From: Winogradskyella schleiferi
GTDB taxonomy: Bacteria > Bacteroidota > Bacteroidia > Flavobacteriales > Flavobacteriaceae
Length of the DNA stretch: 64,000 nt
Reading direction: 5' to 3'
Assembly (NCBI RefSeq): GCF_013394655.1
Contig: NZ_CP053351.1
Location: forward strand, 1,766,501-1,830,500
Part shown: positions 59,377-64,000 of the stretch, piece after piece
How the letters are laid out: every line of letters starts with the position of its first letter
Position numbering within the stretch: the stretch's first letter is position 1
Made by a program: the position numbers and the translations under genes
The notes under the pieces: generated by a model
Told to the model about the DNA's origin: nothing
Databases searched by the model: none
Seen by the model: only the letters and a program-made list of their open reading frames with translations

Positions 59377-59623
59377 TCTTAAAACACGTAGTGTCCTGTT
59401 GAAATTTTCAATATTTCTTTAAGATTTTGTTTTGTTGGGTTTTAAGTATATTGAACTTAAGATGCTTTAATATTTTTACAATTCATGAAGAACAAAAATT
59501 GAATAATGATTTTAATCCTGTTTTTCAGCCAGTTAAAACTTGGTCTATGCTCTTGATTCTATAAGCGACTTGTGCTGAACTTGTTTCAGTAAGCGATTTA
59601 TCGTCTTTTATAAAACAACATTG

Positions 59624-60451
59624 TTAAAACGTATAATTCAAACTTAGCGCTTGGTAAGTGTCTCCAAAACGTGTTCTGCCCATAACAGGAGTCAGTCCTA
59701 AATTCATCTCATCTTTTCGCTTATGTAATTCAGGAATGTAATAACCAGCCAGAGCACCTAACCCATAGCCCAAGAGTACATCAGTTAAAAAGTGTTCTCC
59801 AGCTTGTAGTCTTAAATAACCAACGGCTGCTGGCAAAATAGCAGCGCCTGCCCAAACATAAGGAATGCCAGCAGAATCCGGATTAAAATCTTGAAATGCC
59901 TTCGCCGAAAAAAATGTTGCTGTTGCCGTTGCAGCCACATGACCTGAATAAAAAGAACGTTGCCCATTTTTGGAAAGTCTCCTAAAGTCTGAGTTTTCAG
60001 TATTATAAACATAAGGTCTGGATCTATTGGCCAATCCTGCTGTTATAGTATACAATGCACCAGTTGTCGCCATACTTTCTAGATAAATGCCGAGAACTTG
60101 AGCCGTATGGTCATTCACTTCATCATCGAATAAAAGTGCAAAAGGGGCTGCAAAAGATAGTGCAAAAGGAATATCACTTATGCTTCTTGCATTGTCTGAA
60201 TTATTTCCTGCGACCCAACGGTCTATAAAATTAATATCATCTTGTTTTTCCATCACGCTTTGCAATTCGGCTGGAGTAAGATCGTCTTTGTTTCTAATAA
60301 GGGATAGTCCATAGTAACTGGCTCCTAATCCAGCTGCTGTCCAAATACCATCGCGTTTCCATTTCCACTCGTATGGCGATGTGGATTTTTGCTGTGCTAA
60401 ACTCGGTAGGTTCAATAAAGTTATAAAAAGAGAGGCAATTATAATTTTCAT
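59624..60451 (-). CDS. Exported PAP2-family phosphatase
   Basis: A 275-residue protein with a signal peptide (1-19, ending SLAQ) and about five hydrophobic segments. The three PAP2 motifs are present in reduced form: RSRPYVY (about residues 143-149), SFYSGHVA (about 166-173) with the catalytic His, and RLQAGEHFLTDVLLG (about 213-227). The extra N-terminal region and the beta-like end (YQALSLNYTF) fit the Bacteroidota exported subgroup. The substrate may be undecaprenyl pyrophosphate or a phospholipid phosphate. Confidence 0.85.
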   Translation of the reverse strand: MKIIIASLFITLLNLPSLAQQKSTSPYEWKWKRDGIWTAAGLGASYYGLSLIRNKDDLTPAELQSVMEKQDDINFIDRWVAGNNSDNARSISDIPFALSFAAPFALLFDDEVNDHTAQVLGIYLESMATTGALYTITAGLANRSRPYVYNTENSDFRRLSKNGQRSFYSGHVAATATATFFSAKAFQDFNPDSAGIPYVWAGAAILPAAVGYLRLQAGEHFLTDVLLGYGLGALAGYYIPELHKRKDEMNLGLTPVMGRTRFGDTYQALSLNYTF

Positions 60452-60646
60452 GTATATTTTTTTGGCAAAATTATCGATTAGGTAGAATAATAAGTGTCCA
60501 AAAGCGATAGATATTAACGCTTTTACACTGTTTAGGGTTTTAAGGCAGTTATTAAGTGCTATTGTTAATTACTTTGTTCAAAGCATATTTCATTTTTTAA
60601 GCTATAGTCTTATATTAGCCTTTCAGCAATAATCTCATCTATTTTT

Positions 60647-62506
60647 ATGTCAGAACAGTCTAACTATACCGAAGATAATATACGTTCACTCGATTGGAAA
60701 GAACACATCCGAATGCGACCAGGAATGTATATCGGGAAATTAGGTGATGGATCTTCTCCAGATGATGGCATTTATATTCTTTTAAAAGAAGTTCTGGATA
60801 ACTCTATTGATGAATACGTCATGGGAGCTGGCAAGACCATTGAAATCTCTGTACATGGCGAACGGGTTATTGTTCGGGATTACGGTCGTGGAATTCCTCT
60901 GGGAAAAGTGGTCGATGTCGTATCCAAGATGAATACAGGCGGAAAGTACGACTCCAAAGCCTTTAAAAAATCGGTAGGTTTAAATGGTGTGGGTACAAAG
61001 GCAGTCAATGCCTTGTCCTCGTATTTTAGAGTGGAATCTACAAGAGATAATAAATCGGCTTCAGCTGAATTTGAACAAGGAAATCTTACCAATGAAGAGT
61101 TATTGGATGACACATCTCGACGAAAAGGAACCAAGGTGTCTTTTGTTCCAGATGAAGTCATTTTCAAAAATTATAAGTATAGAAACGAATACATCGTTAA
61201 AATGCTTAAAAATTATGTCTATTTAAATCCAGGATTAACCATAGTTTTTAATGGCGAAAAATATTTTAGTGAAAATGGTTTAAAGGATTTATTATCTGAA
61301 AATATCAATGAATCCGATATGCTGTATCCCATTATACATCTTAAAGGTGATGATATTGAAGTTGCCATTACGCATAGTAAAACACAATATAGCGAAGAAT
61401 ACCATTCCTTTGTCAATGGTCAAAACACCACTCAGGGCGGAACGCATTTAGCCGCTTTCAGGGAATCTTTGGTTAAGACGATTCGGGAATTTTATGGTAA
61501 AAACTATGATGCTTCTGATGTAAGAAAATCGGTCGTTTCTGCCATTGCCATCAAAGTTATGGAACCTGTCTTTGAAAGTCAGACCAAAACCAAATTAGGT
61601 TCAACGGATATGGGAGGCGATTTGCCGACGGTAAGAACTTATATTAATGATTTTGTAAAAAAATATCTTGACAATTTTTTACATAAAAATCCAGATACAG
61701 CAGAAAAAATCCAACGGAAAATTCTTCAAGCCGAACGTGAACGTAAAGAATTATCAGGCATACGAAAATTAGCAAAAGACAGAGCCAAGAAAGCCAGTCT
61801 TCACAATAAGAAACTGCGCGACTGCCGAGTGCATTTTGGCGATACTAAAAATGAACGTTACTTAGATACTACTTTGTTTATTACTGAGGGAGATTCAGCT
61901 TCCGGTAGTATCACAAAGTCTCGGGATGTCAATACACAAGCTGTTTTTAGTTTAAAAGGAAAGCCTTTGAATTGTTATGGTTTAAGTAAAAAGATTGTTT
62001 ATGAAAATGAAGAATTCAATCTGCTTCAAGCCGCTTTAAATATTGAAGAATCCCTTGAAGATTTACGATATAACAATGTCGTTATTGCCACAGATGCTGA
62101 TGTTGATGGTATGCATATTCGATTATTGTTGATTACATTTTTTCTACAATTCTTTCCGGAGGTGATTAAAGAAGGGCATTTATATATTCTGCAGACACCT
62201 TTATTTAGGGTCCGAAATAAAAAGGAGACCATTTATTGTTATTCTGAAGAGGAACGCAGAGAGGCTTTGGAAAAACTAAAGCCAAAACCCGAAATTACCC
62301 GATTCAAAGGTTTAGGTGAGATTTCGCCTGATGAATTTGTGCATTTTATTGGGGAAGATATGCGTTTGGATCCTGTGATGTTAGATAAGGACATGTCCAT
62401 TGAGGAGTTATTGTCTTTCTATATGGGAAAAAATACACCGACACGTCAAGAGTTTATTATTGACAATCTTAAAGTTGAATTAGATGTGGTTGAAGAATCC
62501 ATATGA
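60647..62506 (+). CDS. parE: DNA topoisomerase IV subunit B
   Basis: A 619-residue type IIA topoisomerase ATPase subunit. The GHKL ATPase shows [27 protein letters not shown] and [14 protein letters not shown] (about residues 45-125). The transducer domain follows. The Toprim domain has [11 protein letters not shown] (about 412-422) and [14 protein letters not shown] (about 482-495), and [12 protein letters not shown] ends the core. Assigned to ParE because parC lies two genes downstream and no gyrA is near. It overlaps the next gene by 4 bases (ATGA). Confidence 0.93.
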   Translation: MSEQSNYTEDNIRSLDWKEHIRMRPGMYIGKLGDGSSPDDGIYILLKEVLDNSIDEYVMGAGKTIEISVHGERVIVRDYGRGIPLGKVVDVVSKMNTGGKYDSKAFKKSVGLNGVGTKAVNALSSYFRVESTRDNKSASAEFEQGNLTNEELLDDTSRRKGTKVSFVPDEVIFKNYKYRNEYIVKMLKNYVYLNPGLTIVFNGEKYFSENGLKDLLSENINESDMLYPIIHLKGDDIEVAITHSKTQYSEEYHSFVNGQNTTQGGTHLAAFRESLVKTIREFYGKNYDASDVRKSVVSAIAIKVMEPVFESQTKTKLGSTDMGGDLPTVRTYINDFVKKYLDNFLHKNPDTAEKIQRKILQAERERKELSGIRKLAKDRAKKASLHNKKLRDCRVHFGDTKNERYLDTTLFITEGDSASGSITKSRDVNTQAVFSLKGKPLNCYGLSKKIVYENEEFNLLQAALNIEESLEDLRYNNVVIATDADVDGMHIRLLLITFFLQFFPEVIKEGHLYILQTPLFRVRNKKETIYCYSEEERREALEKLKPKPEITRFKGLGEISPDEFVHFIGEDMRLDPVMLDKDMSIEELLSFYMGKNTPTRQEFIIDNLKVELDVVEESI

Positions 62507-62961
62507 GAACAGATAACAGAAATATCAAGAGCACCATAATTTCTATTTATTTTTTATTGGTGGTAGCGGCTATTTTGTTGACAACGGTATTCAAATCGTT
62601 TCGAATTTTCGAGGGGAGTTCATTGTATGTAATTATTGGCTTGGCACTTGCAGTTGTTGCTGTTCATTTTGTGGCCAGATATTTTGAATATGATAGTGAT
62701 GGTTCAAAACTGGTGATAACCAATAGTGGTTTAATACTGACGGATTATCTCAATTATAGAGAAGAAAAAGTTGAAATAGATAAACATAATTTAGTCGGTT
62801 TTAAAATCCGCAAATTATTGGTATATAAAATTTTGATCGTTACCATTAAAAACAGCGAGGGAAAACTTTCCAAAAAGCGATTTAATATCACCCTTTTAAA
62901 GCGGAAAAAATTAAGGTACGTCAAGCAATCTTTAAGAAAGATTATAAAAGAAAATAAATAA
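62503..62961 (+). CDS. Small membrane protein between parE and parC
   Basis: A 152-residue protein with two membrane helices (about residues 13-32 and 42-60). A basic soluble part follows ([47 protein letters not shown]), resembling a PH-like domain of bacterial membrane proteins. Start overlaps parE by ATGA, and parC begins 6 bases after its stop, so all three are translated together. No function is known; its fixed place suggests tolerance or co-expression with topoisomerase IV. Confidence 0.65.
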   Translation: MRTDNRNIKSTIISIYFLLVVAAILLTTVFKSFRIFEGSSLYVIIGLALAVVAVHFVARYFEYDSDGSKLVITNSGLILTDYLNYREEKVEIDKHNLVGFKIRKLLVYKILIVTIKNSEGKLSKKRFNITLLKRKKLRYVKQSLRKIIKENK

Positions 62962-62967
62962 GCATAC

Positions 62968-64000
62968 ATGGCAGAAGAACATGAGGAGTTGTTAAATGAA
63001 GATAGTGGTAATCAGGAAACGATAACCAAGGTTACCGGAATGTACAAAGAATGGTTCTTGGATTACGCCTCTTATGTAATCTTGGAACGTGCTGTACCAG
63101 CCATTGAAGACGGTTTTAAACCTGTGCAACGTCGGATTATGCATTCCATAAAAGATTTGGATGATGGACGCTACAATAAAGTAGCAAACATTGTTGGTCA
63201 CACTATGCAATATCATCCGCATGGTGATGCAAGTATTGCAGATGCGATGGTTCAAATCGGTCAGAAAGATTTGTTGATAGATACCCAAGGAAACTGGGGA
63301 AATATATTAACAGGCGATCGTGCTGCTGCATCGCGTTATATTGAAGCACGACTTTCAAAATTTGCTTTAGATGTTGTTTATAATCCAAAAATTACGGAAT
63401 GGCAAGCATCTTATGATGGCAGGCGAAAAGAACCTATAAATTTACCAGTGATGTTTCCTTTGCTTTTGGCACAAGGCGGCGAAGGAATTGCTGTTGGTTT
63501 ATCCACAAAAATATTACCTCATAATTTTATTGAACTAATTGACGCTTCCGTAAAACACCTTAAAGGGAAGCGTTTTACAATTTTACCGGATTTCCCAACC
63601 GCTGGAATAGCAGACTTTACCAACTATAATGATGGCATGCGCGGCGGAAAGGTTAGGGTTCGTGCAAAAATTGCGCAACAAGATAAAAACACCTTGGCAA
63701 TTACTGAAATTCCTTTTGGAACAACGACGTCTTCACTTATAGATTCGATCTTAAAGGCAAATGATAAAGGTAAAATTAAGATCAAGAAAATTGAAGATAA
63801 TACAGCTGCTGAAGTTGAGATTTTAATTCATTTACCTTCAGGATTATCGCCAGACAAAACCATTGATGCACTTTACGCATTTACCAATTGTGAAACCTCC
63901 ATTTCGCCACTAGGTTGTGTTATTGAAGACAACAAGCCATATTTTGTTGGTGTTACAGAGATGTTACGTCGTTCCACCGATAATACAGTTCAGCTTTTAA
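62968..64000 (+). CDS. parC: DNA topoisomerase IV subunit A, N-terminal part
   Basis: An open frame of 344 codons from the ATG at 62968, running off the window end. The DNA cleavage core is clear: MYKEWFLDYASYVILERAVP, GFKPVQRRIMHSI, QYHPHGDASIADAMVQIGQ, and RAAASRYIEARLS with the catalytic Tyr. At the quinolone-region position equivalent to E. coli ParC Ser80 the residue is Ala (HPHGDA), and Asp stands at the Glu84 position. This seems typical of the lineage and not a mutation. LAQGGEGIAVGLSTKILPHN follows as in ParC/GyrA proteins. It is the third gene of the parE transcript. Confidence 0.93.
   Translation, partial: MAEEHEELLNEDSGNQETITKVTGMYKEWFLDYASYVILERAVPAIEDGFKPVQRRIMHSIKDLDDGRYNKVANIVGHTMQYHPHGDASIADAMVQIGQKDLLIDTQGNWGNILTGDRAAASRYIEARLSKFALDVVYNPKITEWQASYDGRRKEPINLPVMFPLLLAQGGEGIAVGLSTKILPHNFIELIDASVKHLKGKRFTILPDFPTAGIADFTNYNDGMRGGKVRVRAKIAQQDKNTLAITEIPFGTTTSSLIDSILKANDKGKIKIKKIEDNTAAEVEILIHLPSGLSPDKTIDALYAFTNCETSISPLGCVIEDNKPYFVGVTEMLRRSTDNTVQLL

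Overview
The window comes from an AT-rich member of the Bacteroidota, most likely the family Flavobacteriaceae. The evidence is a fused aspartate kinase/homoserine dehydrogenase, a carboxypeptidase-regulatory-like TonB-dependent receptor, a DUF6428-containing ars operon, a full-length tricorn protease, menaquinone genes, topoisomerase IV genes, and repeated TAnnTTTG -7 promoter boxes with occasional TTG/TTTG -33 boxes upstream of starts. No rRNA, tRNA or CRISPR array was seen.

Layout. 0-9.9 kb: a Nudix hydrolase end, an acyltransferase, an ECF sigma factor with a membrane partner, NDH-2, a lysoplasmalogenase-like protein, a TonB-dependent receptor, a TonB-like protein, an acetyltransferase and a PfkB kinase. 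10.1-12.7 kb: an arsenic operon read leftward (arsR, DUF6428, phosphatase-type arsenate reductase, Acr3). 12.8-15.3 kb: small or unknown genes and a gene remnant. 15.3-20.7 kb: the threonine operon (candidate leader peptide, thrA, thrB, a four-helix-bundle gene between inverted repeats, thrC). 20.9-31.5 kb: NAD(P)HX repair, a TlpA-type lipoprotein, an RlmI-like methyltransferase, a flavin oxidoreductase, a kinase-like membrane-anchored protein, YtxH and others. 31.6-49.0 kb: a dispersed menaquinone set (thioesterase, menF, menD, menB, menA, menC, menE) with other genes between; no clear menH is present.

49.0-56.7 kb is the accessory part. A TonB-plug/VWA fusion protein is followed by modules bounded by a shared motif (consensus about AAyGTnnTACAACA) lying just after gene 3' ends. 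The modules are (i) a serine beta-lactamase-like gene divergent from a LytS/LytTR two-component pair, and (ii) a lone small lipoprotein gene. An IS110 element sits inside one of the inter-module elements. This resembles a mobile gene-cassette array and is the strongest candidate for an under-described system here. A 21-bp-spaced direct repeat at the beta-lactamase promoter suggests that the LytTR regulator controls it.

56.7-64 kb returns to core genes: ychF, an SRPBCC protein, an EamA transporter, a PAP2 phosphatase, parE, a small membrane protein and parC, which is cut by the window end. Other structure includes two simple-sequence tracts next to start codons (TTGG tetramers at 27154-27211, TTCTTAA heptamers at 43706-43761), a REP-like leader shared by thrB and ychF, and several palindromes.
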